This document shows positions 52,431 to 63,926 of a stretch of DNA of 64,000 nucleotides, piece by piece. How positions within the stretch are numbered: position 1 is the first letter of the stretch; every line of letters begins with the position of its first letter. Source of the DNA: an uncultured Prochlorococcus sp. (lineage in GTDB: Bacteria; Cyanobacteriota; Cyanobacteriia; PCC-6307; Cyanobiaceae). Where the stretch lies: assembly GCA_902628235.1 (NCBI GenBank), contig CACOMD010000005.1:1-64000 (forward strand), in the 5' to 3' direction. A program made the position numbers and the translations under genes. Below the pieces are notes generated by a model that searched no databases, was not told where the DNA came from, and saw only the letters and a program-made list of their open reading frames with translations.

Positions 52431-52582
52431 ATCTTTTATTAGTTTAATGCATATTTAAAATGAAAAAAAGCTTGTTTAAATTATTTAATTTTTTGGAAAG
52501 GCTAAATTATTAGAATAATTTAAAGACTTCTTGCATATTTTGATGCTAAATTATTAATTCATGAAATTTAAATAGTAAGTAA

Positions 52583-52996
52583 ATGACCAATTCAAATTAC
52601 GAAAATAGCCAGGGGCAAAGAAACTTTAGAAATAATGATAACAATAATTATAGAAATAGATATGGAGGGAAAAGAGAATCAGGTGGCTTTAGAATAAGAT
52701 TAAGTGACAATGAAATGAAATCAGTAAAAACTATACAAGAAATATTTCAACTTAAGTCTACTGTTGCTGTACTAGGTTTCTCCGTACGCACGTTGAGCGA
52801 ATTAATAAAGAATGAGAATCTGAAAGAAGAGATTACTAAAATAGCAACTAATAATAGAAATTCTCTCCAAAAAGTTAATAACTTTGAAAAAAAAGAAATA
52901 TCCTCAATAAATGCGGCTAATCCTTTTGCAAGGCCAGAAAAAAAGCCCCAAATAATAGAGAATAAAGATAATAATGAAAATGTAGATGAAAAATAA
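52583..52996 (+). CDS. hypothetical protein: N/G/R-rich N-terminus plus RHH-like core
   Basis: 'NNDNNNYRNRYGGKRESGG' then 'FRIRLSDNEMKSVKTIQEIFQLKSTVAVLGFSVRTLSELI'. Confidence 0.65.
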   Translation: MTNSNYENSQGQRNFRNNDNNNYRNRYGGKRESGGFRIRLSDNEMKSVKTIQEIFQLKSTVAVLGFSVRTLSELIKNENLKEEITKIATNNRNSLQKVNNFEKKEISSINAANPFARPEKKPQIIENKDNNENVDEK

Positions 52997-54002
52997 AAAA
53001 AGAATTCTTTCAGGAGTTCAACCAACTGGTGAACTGCATCTTGGGAATTGGTTAGGGGCTATTAGAAATTGGGTAACACTTCAAGAACAATATGAGACAT
53101 TCCTCTGTGTCGTTGATTTGCATGCAATTACCGCTGAACATAATCCAAAAGAACTAACCCAAAATACTCTTTCTACTGCCGCTTTATATGTTGCTTGTGG
53201 AATAGATCCTAATATATGTTCTATTTTTGTACAAAGCCATATACCTGCTCATTCTGAGCTTTGCTGGATCTTAAACTGCATGACTCCAATTAATTGGATG
53301 GAAAGGATGATTCAATTTAAAGAAAAATCCATTCAACAGGGTAATAATGTTTCTATTGGATTATTTGACTATCCTATACTAATGGCTGCAGATATTCTTC
53401 TATACGATGCCGACTACGTCCCAGTAGGAGAAGATCAAAAACAACATCTTGAACTAGCTAGAGATATTGCACAACAAAGAATTAATGCCAAATTTAGTAA
53501 AGAGAAAGATATTCTGAAAATTCCTCAACCAATAATTATGAAAAATGGATCAAAAATTATGAGTTTAATTGATGGTTCTAGAAAGATGAGTAAAAGTGAT
53601 CCTAATGAAGGTAGTAGAATTAATTTGCTAGATACGCCTGAAATAATCTCGAAAAAAATAAAAAGAGCAAAGAGCGATAGTTATATTGGGTTAGAATTTA
53701 ATAATCCTGAAAGACCTGAATCCAGAAATCTGCTAATGATTTATTCAATATTATCAGGAAAGGAAATTTCTCAATGCGAGAATGAGTTTTCTGAAACTGG
53801 ATGGGGTACATTTAAAAAATTAATTACAGAACAAGTTATTGAATCCCTTTCACCTATTCAAGAAAAATATAAAATTTTAATTAATGATCCACATCAATTG
53901 AATAATATTCTCATTGAAGGGAAGGAGAGGGCTAATGAATTAGCACAAAAAACTCTTAAGAGAGTTAAATCAAAACTTGGATTCTTTGAAATGGGGAAAT
54001 AA
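52986..54002 (+). CDS. trpS: tryptophanyl-tRNA synthetase
   Basis: 'RILSGVQPTGELHLGNWLGAIRNW', 'SRKMSKSDPN'. Confidence 0.97.
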   Translation: MKNKKRILSGVQPTGELHLGNWLGAIRNWVTLQEQYETFLCVVDLHAITAEHNPKELTQNTLSTAALYVACGIDPNICSIFVQSHIPAHSELCWILNCMTPINWMERMIQFKEKSIQQGNNVSIGLFDYPILMAADILLYDADYVPVGEDQKQHLELARDIAQQRINAKFSKEKDILKIPQPIIMKNGSKIMSLIDGSRKMSKSDPNEGSRINLLDTPEIISKKIKRAKSDSYIGLEFNNPERPESRNLLMIYSILSGKEISQCENEFSETGWGTFKKLITEQVIESLSPIQEKYKILINDPHQLNNILIEGKERANELAQKTLKRVKSKLGFFEMGK

Positions 54003-54005
54003 TTC

Positions 54006-55922
54006 ATGCCAGTAATCACGCTGCCTGATGGGACCCAAAAGGTCTTTGATCATTCGGTAACAATTCTAGAAATTGCCCAAAGTATTGGAGCAGGATTAGC
54101 TAAAGCAACAATTGCGGGAAAAGTAAATGGCATTTTGCTTGATGCAACACTACCCATTAAAAATGATTCCAAAGTTGTAATAATTACATCAAAAGATAAA
54201 GAGGGCATTGAGATTATTAGACATTCCTTTGCACATCTCATAGGTCATGCAGTAAAACAAATTTACCCAAATATAAAAATGGCTATCGGACCTGTTATTG
54301 AAGATGGCTTTTATTACGATATCTCTTCAGAATATCGTTTTACTCCTGAGGATTTAATAAAAATAGAAGACAGAATAAATAAATTAATAAAAACAAATTA
54401 TGATGTGAAAATTTTACAAGTTTCCAAGAAAGAAGCTATTAAAACTTTTGAAGAAAGAGATGAGACTTTTAAATTAAGAATAATTGAAGACATAGATGAT
54501 AAAGGTCTGATTAATCTCTATAAGCATGAAGAGTATATTGATATGTGTAGAGGTCCTCATGTTCCAAATACAAGACATCTGCGACACTTTAAGTTACTTA
54601 AATTATCGGGTGCATATTGGAGGGGAAATAGTGAAAATGAATCATTACAAAGAATTTATGGTACTGCATGGGCTAAAGAGAAAGAACTTAAAGATTATTT
54701 AACAAGAATAGAAGAAGCGGAAAAAAGAGATCATAGAAAGCTGGGAAAAAAACATTCACTTTTTCACATACAAGAAGAATCTCCAGGTATGATTTTTTGG
54801 CATCCCAATGGATGGATAATTTACCAAGTTTTGGAGAATTACATACGAGAAATACTTAAAAAAAATAACTATCTAGAAATAAAAACTCCACAAGCAGTTG
54901 ATAAATCCCTTTGGGAAAAATCAGGTCATTGGGAAAAATTTAGAGAAGATATGTTTACAACAGCATCTGAGAATAGAACATATGCGATTAAGCCAATGAA
55001 CTGCCCATGCCATATCCAAGTATTTAATCAAGGATTAAAAAGTTATAAAGATTTACCTATTCGTCTAGCTGAATTCGGCTCCTGTCATAGAAATGAACCT
55101 TCTGGTGCCTTACATGGTTTGATGAGAGTCAGAAATTTCACTCAGGATGATGCTCATATTTTCTGTACAGAAGAACAAATGCAAGAGGAGGTATCTAATT
55201 TCATTGATCTCGTTTTCGAAGTTTATAGAACCTTTGGTTTTGATGAAATAATTATCAAATTATCAACGCGTCCTGAAAAGAGAGTTGGTAGCAAGGAGAT
55301 TTGGGATAAATCAGAGGAGGCACTTAAGATGGCTTTAAATAATAAGAATCTCGAATGGGAACTGCAGCCTGGAGAAGGAGCTTTTTATGGACCAAAAATT
55401 GAATTCTCACTAAAAGATTGTCTTAATAGAGTCTGGCAATGTGGAACTATTCAAGTTGACTTCTCCATGCCCATAAGACTTGATGCAACTTTTGTAGATA
55501 TCAACAATCAGAAGAAAAGTCCTGTAATGTTACACAGAGCAATTTTAGGATCTTTTGAAAGATTTATTGGAATCTTAATTGAACAATATGAAGCCAAATT
55601 TCCTTTATGGCTAGCTCCTTATCAAATTATTTTATTAAGTATTACTGATAGAAATAAAGATAAATGTCAGAAATTTAATCATTTATTGAATTTAAAGGGA
55701 TATCGATCAAAAGTTGATATTAGAAATGAGAAGATAGGTTACAAGATTAGAGAGGCTACAATTAGTAGAATTCCATTAATTGCTGTTGTTGGCGACAAAG
55801 AACAAGAAATTGATTCAGTTTCTTTAAGAGCCTTAGATGGTACAAATTTAGGAATTTTAAATTTGATTGATTTATACAAATTAATGGATGAATTAATTAA
55901 AAAGAAAGGAAGGATAGAATAA
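54006..55922 (+). CDS. thrS: threonyl-tRNA synthetase
   Basis: TGS domain '[28 protein letters not shown]', '[10 protein letters not shown]', '[21 protein letters not shown]'. Confidence 0.97.
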   Translation: MPVITLPDGTQKVFDHSVTILEIAQSIGAGLAKATIAGKVNGILLDATLPIKNDSKVVIITSKDKEGIEIIRHSFAHLIGHAVKQIYPNIKMAIGPVIEDGFYYDISSEYRFTPEDLIKIEDRINKLIKTNYDVKILQVSKKEAIKTFEERDETFKLRIIEDIDDKGLINLYKHEEYIDMCRGPHVPNTRHLRHFKLLKLSGAYWRGNSENESLQRIYGTAWAKEKELKDYLTRIEEAEKRDHRKLGKKHSLFHIQEESPGMIFWHPNGWIIYQVLENYIREILKKNNYLEIKTPQAVDKSLWEKSGHWEKFREDMFTTASENRTYAIKPMNCPCHIQVFNQGLKSYKDLPIRLAEFGSCHRNEPSGALHGLMRVRNFTQDDAHIFCTEEQMQEEVSNFIDLVFEVYRTFGFDEIIIKLSTRPEKRVGSKEIWDKSEEALKMALNNKNLEWELQPGEGAFYGPKIEFSLKDCLNRVWQCGTIQVDFSMPIRLDATFVDINNQKKSPVMLHRAILGSFERFIGILIEQYEAKFPLWLAPYQIILLSITDRNKDKCQKFNHLLNLKGYRSKVDIRNEKIGYKIREATISRIPLIAVVGDKEQEIDSVSLRALDGTNLGILNLIDLYKLMDELIKKKGRIE

Positions 55923-55932
55923 GTTTTAATAA

Positions 55933-56976
55933 ATGAATTTTCTTGCTTGCGATTTAGGAGGAACAAAAGTACTGATAGCTATTTACGAAGAGGTTAATAA
56001 AGATTCTCCTCCAAAATTAATTACAAAAGAAAGATATTTATCTGCAGAGTGGGAATCAATATATGCAATAACTAAAGATTTTCTAAAAAATAAATGTAAA
56101 AATAAATATTTTCCAAAGATAGCTTGTTTTGGAATAGCAGGGCCTATAGAAAAAAATAGTGCAAAAATTACTAACTTAAATTGGGAGATAAGCGAATTAA
56201 AATTAAAAAATGATTTTCACTTTGAAAAAGTTGAATTAATCAATGATTTTGCTGTTTTAATTTATGGGATACCATATTTAAAAAGTAATCAATTTAAGAC
56301 ACTACAAAATAATACAAATAAAAATAATAAGTTTGAGGGTTACCACACTATTGTTGGTGCAGGAACTGGATTAGGAATTTCTAGAGGTATCATTTCAAAA
56401 ACAAACATTTTAGTATTACCTAGCGAGGGAGGCCATATTGAATTTGCCCCTAAAACTCATGATGAGTGGGAACTAAAGCGATGGGTAAAGAGTTACTTAA
56501 ATATTGAGAGAGTCTCTTATGAAAGAATTATTAGTGGAGAGGGTTTATCGAACATTGCCAAATGGAAATTATCTAAAGAAGATATTAGAGATCATCCATT
56601 TAACAAGTATTTAGAGGAAGCTAAAGATTCAAAAATTATTGAAAAAAGTTTAGCAGGAAAAATCTGTCAACTAGCGAAGGCAGGTGATTCTTTAATGGCA
56701 GAAATAGAAACATTATGGTTTAATGTTTATTCTTCATTTATTGGAGATTTAGCAATACATGAACTCTGTTTTGGAGGCTTATGGATATCAGGAGGTACTG
56801 CCCCAAAACATTTCAAGAACTTTATTTCAGATTCTTTTTTGAAACAATTTTCAAATAAAGGGAGATTAAAAGATATTGTAAAAACAATACCTATAAGAAT
56901 TATTTTAGATGAGGAGTTTGGATTACATAGCGCTGCTTGCAGAGCGAAATCACTATTAAATATTCAATATAAATAG
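55933..56976 (+). CDS. glk: glucokinase
   Basis: 'FLACDLGGTKVLIAIYE', 'VELINDFAVLIYGI', 'VGAGTGLGISRG', 'PSEGGHIEFAP'. Confidence 0.95.
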   Translation: MNFLACDLGGTKVLIAIYEEVNKDSPPKLITKERYLSAEWESIYAITKDFLKNKCKNKYFPKIACFGIAGPIEKNSAKITNLNWEISELKLKNDFHFEKVELINDFAVLIYGIPYLKSNQFKTLQNNTNKNNKFEGYHTIVGAGTGLGISRGIISKTNILVLPSEGGHIEFAPKTHDEWELKRWVKSYLNIERVSYERIISGEGLSNIAKWKLSKEDIRDHPFNKYLEEAKDSKIIEKSLAGKICQLAKAGDSLMAEIETLWFNVYSSFIGDLAIHELCFGGLWISGGTAPKHFKNFISDSFLKQFSNKGRLKDIVKTIPIRIILDEEFGLHSAACRAKSLLNIQYK

Positions 56977-56980
56977 ATTT

Positions 56981-57934
56981 TTGACAATGACTATTCCAGA
57001 AGTAGGTAAAAAAGTTAACGTATCAGTCCCATCAACTACTGCTAACTTGGGTCCAGGTTTTGATTGTTTAGGAGCTGCACTTGATCTCAAAAATGAGTTT
57101 GTATTCACAAGAATTGATGGAGGAGGAGATAGATTTGATTTAATTATGGAAAGCACTGATGGTAATCACCTTAGAGGTGGTCCAGAGAACTTGGTATTTA
57201 GAGCTGCTCAAAAGGTCTGGGAAAGTGCAAATGTTTCGCCTTTTGCTTTGGAAGCAAGAGTAAAACTTGCAGTACCTCCAGCCAGGGGATTAGGTAGTAG
57301 TGCTACTGCAATAGTGGCTGGTCTAATTGGAGCAAATGCAATAATGGATTCTCCTTTGTCAAAGGAAAAGCTTTTAGAATTAGCTATAGATATAGAGGGT
57401 CATCCAGATAATGTAGTGCCATCTCTATTGGGAGGACTCTGCCTTACTGCAAAATCTTCCTCTGATAGATGGAGAATTGTGAGATGTGAGTGGCATAATT
57501 CAATCAAAGCAGTAGTGGCTATTCCCGCAATAAGATTAAGCACCAGTGAAGCAAGAAGAGTTATGCCTAAAAATGTGCCAATCTCTGATGCAGTTATAAA
57601 TATGGGCGCTTTAACATTGTTACTTAATGGATTAAAGACAGGGAATTCTGAATTAATAAAAGAAGGCATGTTTGATAAATTACATGAGCCTTATCGATGG
57701 AAACTAATTAAAGGGGGGTTGGAGGTTAAAGAGGCCGCACTAGAAGCTGGTGCTCTTGGTTGTGCAATAAGTGGTGCGGGTCCAAGCATTTTAGCTTTAT
57801 GCAAAAATGAATACGGAAAAGTTATAAGTCAGGCGATGGTGAAAGCGTGGGAAAAAGCTGGAGTAGCCAGTAGGGCACCTTTTTTAAATATTCAAACATC
57901 AGGAAGCAATTACAACTCATCTTTTTCTGAGTAG
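56981..57934 (+). CDS. thrB: homoserine kinase
   Basis: 'VSVPSTTANLGPGFDCLGAALDL', 'VPPARGLGSSATAIVAGL', 'EGHPDNVVPSLLGGL'. Confidence 0.97.
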   Translation: MTMTIPEVGKKVNVSVPSTTANLGPGFDCLGAALDLKNEFVFTRIDGGGDRFDLIMESTDGNHLRGGPENLVFRAAQKVWESANVSPFALEARVKLAVPPARGLGSSATAIVAGLIGANAIMDSPLSKEKLLELAIDIEGHPDNVVPSLLGGLCLTAKSSSDRWRIVRCEWHNSIKAVVAIPAIRLSTSEARRVMPKNVPISDAVINMGALTLLLNGLKTGNSELIKEGMFDKLHEPYRWKLIKGGLEVKEAALEAGALGCAISGAGPSILALCKNEYGKVISQAMVKAWEKAGVASRAPFLNIQTSGSNYNSSFSE

Positions 57935-58012
57935 TTTTACTTAGAGCAATAAAGTGTTATAGTCTCAACCTGTATACATCTTTAGTAGAATAACTAAATT
58001 GTTCATTATAAA

Positions 58013-59551
58013 ATGAATTTAAATTCTTTTCCATGGCTATCTGCGATTGTACTACTACCCTTAGTAGGTGCTCTTATCTTGCCATTTTTAGAATCCAAAG
58101 AAGGAGAAGATAATTCAAGACCAAGAAATATATCTTTAGCATTTTTATTCGTAGATTTTTTACTTATTGTTGCAGTTTTATTCAAGAAATATGATCCTAA
58201 CAATAGCTCCCTTCAATTAGTAGAGAGAGTTACTTGGTTACCTTCTATAGGATTAGAGTGGTCATTAGGAGTTGATGGTCTATCCGCACCATTAATTGTA
58301 TTAAGTGGATTAATAACTTTTTTATCAGCTGCTGCAAGTTGGAAAGTCAAGAAAAAATCAAATTTATATTTTGGCCTTCTTCTCATACAAGCATCAGCGC
58401 AGGGAATGGTTTTTCTTTCTCAAGATTTTTTATTATTTTTCTTAGCTTGGGAATTAGAATTAGTTCCTGTTTATCTATTGATAGCTATTTGGGGTGGTAA
58501 AAAAAGATTATATGCGGCCACAAAATTCATTCTATATACAGCACTTGCTTCACTTTTAATACTCATTAGCGGTCTTGCTCTTTCTTTAAGTGGAGATACA
58601 TTTACTTTAAATATAAGTGAAATAACAAGTAAGAAAGTTACTGGTAATCTTGCTTTATTATCCTATTTTGGTTTTTTAATTGGCTTTGGAGTGAAGTTAC
58701 CAATATTTCCATTACATACCTGGCTCCCTGATGCCCACGGGGAAGCCAATGCCCCAGTCTCAATGTTATTAGCTGGAGTTTTGCTTAAGATGGGAGGCTA
58801 TGCGTTATTAAGATTTAATGTTCAAATTTTGCCAGAGGTTCATCTTCAACTTGCCCCAGCATTAATAATATTAGGAATCATAAACATTATTTATGGAGCC
58901 TTAAATGCATTTGCACAAGATAATGTCAAAAGAAGAATTGCATGTAGTTCAGTTAGCCATATGGGATTTGTTTTACTTGGAATAGGGGCTGTAGATGCCT
59001 TAGGTATAAGTGGAGCTATGCTGCAAATGATTAGTCATGGTTTGATAGCTGCAGCAATGTTTTTCGTTACAGGTTCCTTTTATGAAAGAACAAATACGCT
59101 CTCAATTCCAAATATGGGTGGCTTGGCAAAAGTTTTACCAATTACATTTGCATTCTTTTTGGCAAGTTCCCTAGCCTCACTTGCTTTACCAGGAATGAGC
59201 GGATTTATTAGTGAAATAACAGTATTTTTAGGTATTACAAGTCAGGAAGGCTTTACTTCTTTATTTAGATCCATAACCATCCTTATAGCGGCGATCGGAC
59301 TTGTACTTACACCTATATATCTATTGTCTATGTGTAGGAGAGTATTTTTTGGGCCAAGGATACCTGCACTTGCAACGGTTGCAGAGATGAACGGTAGAGA
59401 ACTCACCATAGGTTTAAGCTTATTATTACCAACTCTTCTGATAGGTTTTTGGCCAAAAGTTGCAATTAATTTATACGAATCTTCAACCAATGCTCTCAGT
59501 CAGCAGCTAACTTTAGCTAAATTAGTTGGAATAATTCCAACCTTTAATTGA
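58013..59551 (+). CDS. ndhD: NAD(P)H-quinone oxidoreductase subunit 4 (NdhD)
   Basis: '[24 protein letters not shown]', '[36 protein letters not shown]', '[35 protein letters not shown]'. Confidence 0.96.
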   Translation: MNLNSFPWLSAIVLLPLVGALILPFLESKEGEDNSRPRNISLAFLFVDFLLIVAVLFKKYDPNNSSLQLVERVTWLPSIGLEWSLGVDGLSAPLIVLSGLITFLSAAASWKVKKKSNLYFGLLLIQASAQGMVFLSQDFLLFFLAWELELVPVYLLIAIWGGKKRLYAATKFILYTALASLLILISGLALSLSGDTFTLNISEITSKKVTGNLALLSYFGFLIGFGVKLPIFPLHTWLPDAHGEANAPVSMLLAGVLLKMGGYALLRFNVQILPEVHLQLAPALIILGIINIIYGALNAFAQDNVKRRIACSSVSHMGFVLLGIGAVDALGISGAMLQMISHGLIAAAMFFVTGSFYERTNTLSIPNMGGLAKVLPITFAFFLASSLASLALPGMSGFISEITVFLGITSQEGFTSLFRSITILIAAIGLVLTPIYLLSMCRRVFFGPRIPALATVAEMNGRELTIGLSLLLPTLLIGFWPKVAINLYESSTNALSQQLTLAKLVGIIPTFN

Positions 59552-59556
59552 ATAAT

Positions 59557-61653
59557 ATGACTGCTGATGTTGTTGATAAAGTCCTCTTTAAATGTGAGGG
59601 ATTGCCTAATTTTAACCAATTTACTACTCAAAGAATTGAAAAGGAATTTCCAGTTTTACTTGAGAAATTAAATTCAGATTTTAACGACATTGAAACCGAA
59701 TTTGCTTCATTAATAATTAATGAAAATTTAGATTGGGTCAAGGTAATGAATCCTCTTAATAAGATAAATGAAGAACTTAGGTGGAGTTGGGGAGTTATTA
59801 GTCATTTAAATTCAGTTAAGAATTCTGAGCAATTAAGAGAAGTTTACGCAAAATTTCTTCCAAATGTAATAAATCTTGGAAATAAGTTTGGTCAAAGTAA
59901 AATAATCTACAAAGCTTTAAAAATACTGAGAGAAGCTAATAATCTGGATTTGACTAGAAACAGAATTTTAGATAAAGAAATTATTGATATGGAACATAGT
60001 GGTATTTCTTTAAATGAATCTGATCAAAAAGAATACAATGCAATATCAGAAAGATTAGGAGAATTATCTACAAAATTTAGTAATAATGTTCTTGATGCTA
60101 CAAATAAATGGTTTTTAATTTTAGAGAGTAAATCTCAAATAAAAGGTTTGCCAGAAAGAGTTCTTGAATTAATGGCTTTATCTGCCCAAAAACATTTAAA
60201 AAAAGAGGGCAACGTTGAACCACAAGATGGCCCTTGGAAATTGAGCCTAGACATTCCAACTTATACAGCCTTTATGAGTTACGCAGAAGATAGCTCTTTA
60301 AGAGAAAAACTATATAAAGCTTTTGTAAGTAGAGCTTCGAATGGCAATGAAAATAACAATCAAATTATTGAAGAGATTCTAACTCTAAGAACTAAACAAT
60401 CAAAACTTTTAGGATATGAAAGTTGGGCTGAATTAAGTTTGTCAACCAAAATGGCTAGTAATACAGATAATGTAGAAAAGCTTTTAGAGGAATTAAGAGA
60501 GCCTTCTTTCAAGGCCGCTGAAATGGAGTTAAAGAATTTAAATAACTTTGCTCATGCAAACGGATTTAATGCTGATAATCAGATACAGCCTTGGGATATA
60601 AGTTATTGGTCTGAACTTTTAAGAAAGGAAAAACTTAATTTAGATCAAGAAGCCTTAAGACCATGGTTTCCACTCGAAGATGTTTTGAAAGGATTATTTA
60701 GGCTATGCGAAAAGCTCTTTGATATTAAAGTTATTGAAGCAAATGGAGAGGCACCTGTTTGGAATGAAGATGTTCTTTTCTTTAATATTTATAATAATTC
60801 CAATAATAAAATCGCCTCATTTTATTTAGATCCATTTTCACGTCCGGAGTCTAAAAGAGGTGGAGCTTGGATGGATGAATGTTTAAATAAAAATATTGAT
60901 TCAGAAGGAAATCATATCGTTCCTGTAGCCTATCTCGTATGCAATCAAACGCCTCCCTCAAAGAATAAGCCAAGCTTAATGAGTTTCGAGGAGGTTCAGA
61001 CGTTATTTCATGAATTTGGTCACGGACTACAGCATATGCTCACAACAATAGATTTACCTCAAGCTGCGGGAATAAATAATGTTGAATGGGATGCAGTTGA
61101 ACTTCCAAGTCAATTCATGGAGAATTGGTGCTTTGATAAGGAAACCTTGCTAAACATTGCTAAACACTATAAAACTGGCGAGAAGTTACCTGAAGAAGAT
61201 TATAAGAAACTATGCGCTAATAGAACTTTTAATTGTGGAATGAGTACTTTAAGGCAGCTACATTTCGCAATAACTGATTTAAGGTTGCACAGCAATTTAT
61301 CTTCTTATCAAGAATTAAATTCTGATGAGATTAGAAGAGATATCGCAAAAAATACGACTATAATTCCACCTATTAATGAGGATAAGTTTCTTTGCTGTTT
61401 TAGTCACATTTTTGCAGGAGGATATTCGGCAGGATATTACTCTTATAAGTGGGCTGAGGTTTTAAGTGCTGATGCATTTTCTATGTTTGAAGAAGCTGGA
61501 TTAGAAAATGATCAAAAAATTAAAGATATTGGGAAAAAATTTAAAAATACCGTTTTGAGTCTAGGAGGAAGTTTGCCTCCATTAGAAATCTTTAAATTAT
61601 TTAGGGGTAGAGAACCAAAAACTGATCCCTTAATAAGACATTTGGGTTTATAA
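59557..61653 (+). CDS. M3-family oligopeptidase (PrlC/oligopeptidase A-like)
   Basis: Zn motif 'TLFHEFGHGLQHML', 'DAVELPSQFMENWCFD'; track start 59548 is TTG overlapping the ndhD stop, in-frame ATG at 59557. Confidence 0.95.
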   Translation: MTADVVDKVLFKCEGLPNFNQFTTQRIEKEFPVLLEKLNSDFNDIETEFASLIINENLDWVKVMNPLNKINEELRWSWGVISHLNSVKNSEQLREVYAKFLPNVINLGNKFGQSKIIYKALKILREANNLDLTRNRILDKEIIDMEHSGISLNESDQKEYNAISERLGELSTKFSNNVLDATNKWFLILESKSQIKGLPERVLELMALSAQKHLKKEGNVEPQDGPWKLSLDIPTYTAFMSYAEDSSLREKLYKAFVSRASNGNENNNQIIEEILTLRTKQSKLLGYESWAELSLSTKMASNTDNVEKLLEELREPSFKAAEMELKNLNNFAHANGFNADNQIQPWDISYWSELLRKEKLNLDQEALRPWFPLEDVLKGLFRLCEKLFDIKVIEANGEAPVWNEDVLFFNIYNNSNNKIASFYLDPFSRPESKRGGAWMDECLNKNIDSEGNHIVPVAYLVCNQTPPSKNKPSLMSFEEVQTLFHEFGHGLQHMLTTIDLPQAAGINNVEWDAVELPSQFMENWCFDKETLLNIAKHYKTGEKLPEEDYKKLCANRTFNCGMSTLRQLHFAITDLRLHSNLSSYQELNSDEIRRDIAKNTTIIPPINEDKFLCCFSHIFAGGYSAGYYSYKWAEVLSADAFSMFEEAGLENDQKIKDIGKKFKNTVLSLGGSLPPLEIFKLFRGREPKTDPLIRHLGL

Positions 61654-61654
61654 A

Positions 61655-62251
61655 TTAATTTATTATTTTTTTTACAATTTCATTTATAGCATATTCGTTT
61701 TTCATCAAATTTTTATGTTTAAAAATATTTAACGAGTATTTATTACCTTTAGGCAAATAAGCTTTCCAACCTGGGAAAACCATTAAATCCCAATTTGTAA
61801 AAAAACTTATACAATTTACATTTTCTAGAAAGTCATTTGAAGAATAAAGATCTTTTAATAATTTACTGTTTATTTTCATTTCCGAGATTCCTTTTAAAGG
61901 AAAATCAGGAATTATTTGTGCAGTTAATGTGCCTTTATGAGGAGATCCAACGCTAATAAACTTTTTTATTCTTTTATTTCCCTCAAAATACTTTAACCAA
62001 TAACTTCCAATAATCCCACCCATTGAAAAACCTAATAAATCAATTTCCTCATCAAATCCATACTTACTAATTATCAATTCATTTAAAAATTTAGTTAAAT
62101 CAATAATTGAAACCTTACCAAAATCATGCCGAAGTGTAGGAGCAAAATAATCGATGTTGTATCGATCTAATTTCCTTGTCAAGGATTTGAAAATATCTGA
62201 AGTATTCCATAATCCATGTATCAAAACAATTGGCCTATTATTTGATTCCAT
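61655..62251 (-). CDS. alpha/beta-hydrolase / lipase-like protein
   Basis: 'PIVLIHGLWNTSDIFKSL', 'LLGFSMGGIIGSYWL', 'SVGSPHKGT'. Confidence 0.88.
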   Translation of the reverse strand: MESNNRPIVLIHGLWNTSDIFKSLTRKLDRYNIDYFAPTLRHDFGKVSIIDLTKFLNELIISKYGFDEEIDLLGFSMGGIIGSYWLKYFEGNKRIKKFISVGSPHKGTLTAQIIPDFPLKGISEMKINSKLLKDLYSSNDFLENVNCISFFTNWDLMVFPGWKAYLPKGNKYSLNIFKHKNLMKNEYAINEIVKKIIN

Positions 62252-62256
62252 ATTTA

Positions 62257-62619
62257 TTACTTTTCGAAAAATTTCACGATTGATACCTTACCATTAAAAC
62301 CCTCAATAGGTGGCTCGCACTTAGTTAAAATAATTTTTATTCGATCCGGATTAAATCCTCTTTGTATTATTTTTATAATTTCATCAGAATATTTCTCAAT
62401 AGTAAAACAAGAAAAATTTTTTGAATGAGATTTCACTTTATGGATTATTAAAGAGTAATCTAAAGTTTTTTTTATATCATCATTCTCACTACATTCATCA
62501 AAATCTGACCATAAAAGAATATCTAAATTAAACAATTGACCAAATTTTCTCTCTTTCTCTAAGACTCCGACTCTTGCCCATAATTCAATTTTTTCAATTT
62601 TTAAGAAGTTTTTTTTCAT
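62257..62619 (-). CDS. folB: dihydroneopterin aldolase
   Basis: 'IEKIELWARVGVLEKERKFGQLFNLDILLW', 'DYSLIIHKVKSHS', 'TIEKYSDEI'. Confidence 0.9.
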   Translation of the reverse strand: MKKNFLKIEKIELWARVGVLEKERKFGQLFNLDILLWSDFDECSENDDIKKTLDYSLIIHKVKSHSKNFSCFTIEKYSDEIIKIIQRGFNPDRIKIILTKCEPPIEGFNGKVSIVKFFEK

Positions 62620-63926
62620 TGATCTTCATGTATAAAATTCGCCTTGCCTGAGGCAAAATCATCAACAATATGACCTTCGCCTGTTAAAAAATATTTATAT
62701 GTAACTAATCCCTCTAAACCAACTGGTCCTCTTGGTGGCAATGATTGAGTACTGATTCCTACCTCAGCTCCAAATCCATATCGAAATCCATCCGCAAATC
62801 TTGTGGAACAATTATGATAAACCCCAGCACTATCTACTGCATTCATAAATAAAGATGCGGTATTAGAATTTTCTGTGATAATTCCATCAGTATGTTTAGA
62901 TCCAAAAGTTTGTATATGATCAATCGCATCATTCAAATCATCTACAATCTTTATTGACAAAATCAAATCAAGATATTCTGTACTCCAGTCATGAGACTCT
63001 GCAGATAATTTAACTCCCAAAGATACTGACTTGGCATCCCCTCTTAATTCGATTTCTTTTGAGCTAAATATTGGTATTGCTTTCGATAAAAACTCTTCCG
63101 CTATATCCTTATGAATTAATAAAGTTTCTATTGCGTTACAAGCAGCAGGATATTGAATCTTACTATCTAAAGCAACTTTGATTCCCAAATTAATATTACT
63201 TTCATTATCAATATAAAGATGGCATATACCATCCGCATGACCTAAGACTGGAATTCTTGTATTTGACTGAATGAACTTTACGAGTTCATTACTTCCTCTT
63301 GGGATTATCAAACTTATATCTTTATCTAGATGCAACATCGACATACTATCTTTTCTGCTGGTTAATAAACAAAGAGAATTTTCATCAAGAGATGATTTAT
63401 TAAGTCCAGACTGTAATGCATTAAATATTGCTTTATTAGTTTGGTTCGCTTCACTCCCCCCTTTGAGTATCGCAGCATTACCTGATCTTAAAGCTAATGA
63501 ACTGATTTGTATGAATGCATCTGGTCTAGATTCAAATATTACTCCAATAACACCAATTGGAACAGTCTTTCTTTGCAAGATTAAGCCTGAAGCAAGCTTT
63601 TTATTAATTTGCAACTGCCCTACAGGATCTGGGAGATCACTTACATTTCTTACGCCATCAATACCATGTAGAAATTTCTCTTTTGATAATTTTAATCTTG
63701 ATAATAAAGATTGAGAAATTCCTTTCTTTTTAGCGACATTAAAATCTTGATCATTTGCCTCTAATATTTCGTCAGAATTATCAACTAAAGAATCTGCCAT
63801 ATGTTTAAGAGCATTTTTCCTTTGTTCATTTGAGGCCTGGCAAATTTTTAATGCTGCTTTTCTAACTTTTAAAGCTTTTTCTTTAAGTTCTATATTAGGT
63901 ATAGAAATTTCAATCTTATCTTTCAT
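62616..63926 (-). CDS. proA: gamma-glutamyl phosphate reductase
   Basis: 'PIGVIGVIFESRPDAFIQISSLALRSGNAAILKGG', 'YPAACNAIETLLIH', 'HNCSTRFADGFRYGFGAEVGIST'. Confidence 0.97.
   Translation of the reverse strand: MKDKIEISIPNIELKEKALKVRKAALKICQASNEQRKNALKHMADSLVDNSDEILEANDQDFNVAKKKGISQSLLSRLKLSKEKFLHGIDGVRNVSDLPDPVGQLQINKKLASGLILQRKTVPIGVIGVIFESRPDAFIQISSLALRSGNAAILKGGSEANQTNKAIFNALQSGLNKSSLDENSLCLLTSRKDSMSMLHLDKDISLIIPRGSNELVKFIQSNTRIPVLGHADGICHLYIDNESNINLGIKVALDSKIQYPAACNAIETLLIHKDIAEEFLSKAIPIFSSKEIELRGDAKSVSLGVKLSAESHDWSTEYLDLILSIKIVDDLNDAIDHIQTFGSKHTDGIITENSNTASLFMNAVDSAGVYHNCSTRFADGFRYGFGAEVGISTQSLPPRGPVGLEGLVTYKYFLTGEGHIVDDFASGKANFIHEDQ

Noticed and set aside
52747-53025. Minus-strand ORF antisense to the RHH-like gene and trpS start
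   Set aside because: Phe/Leu/Ser-rich shadow of a Lys/Asn/Glu-rich sense gene.
63271-63714. 147-aa plus-strand ORF antisense to proA
   Set aside because: Antisense to a high-confidence gene; long only because of codon bias on the sense strand.
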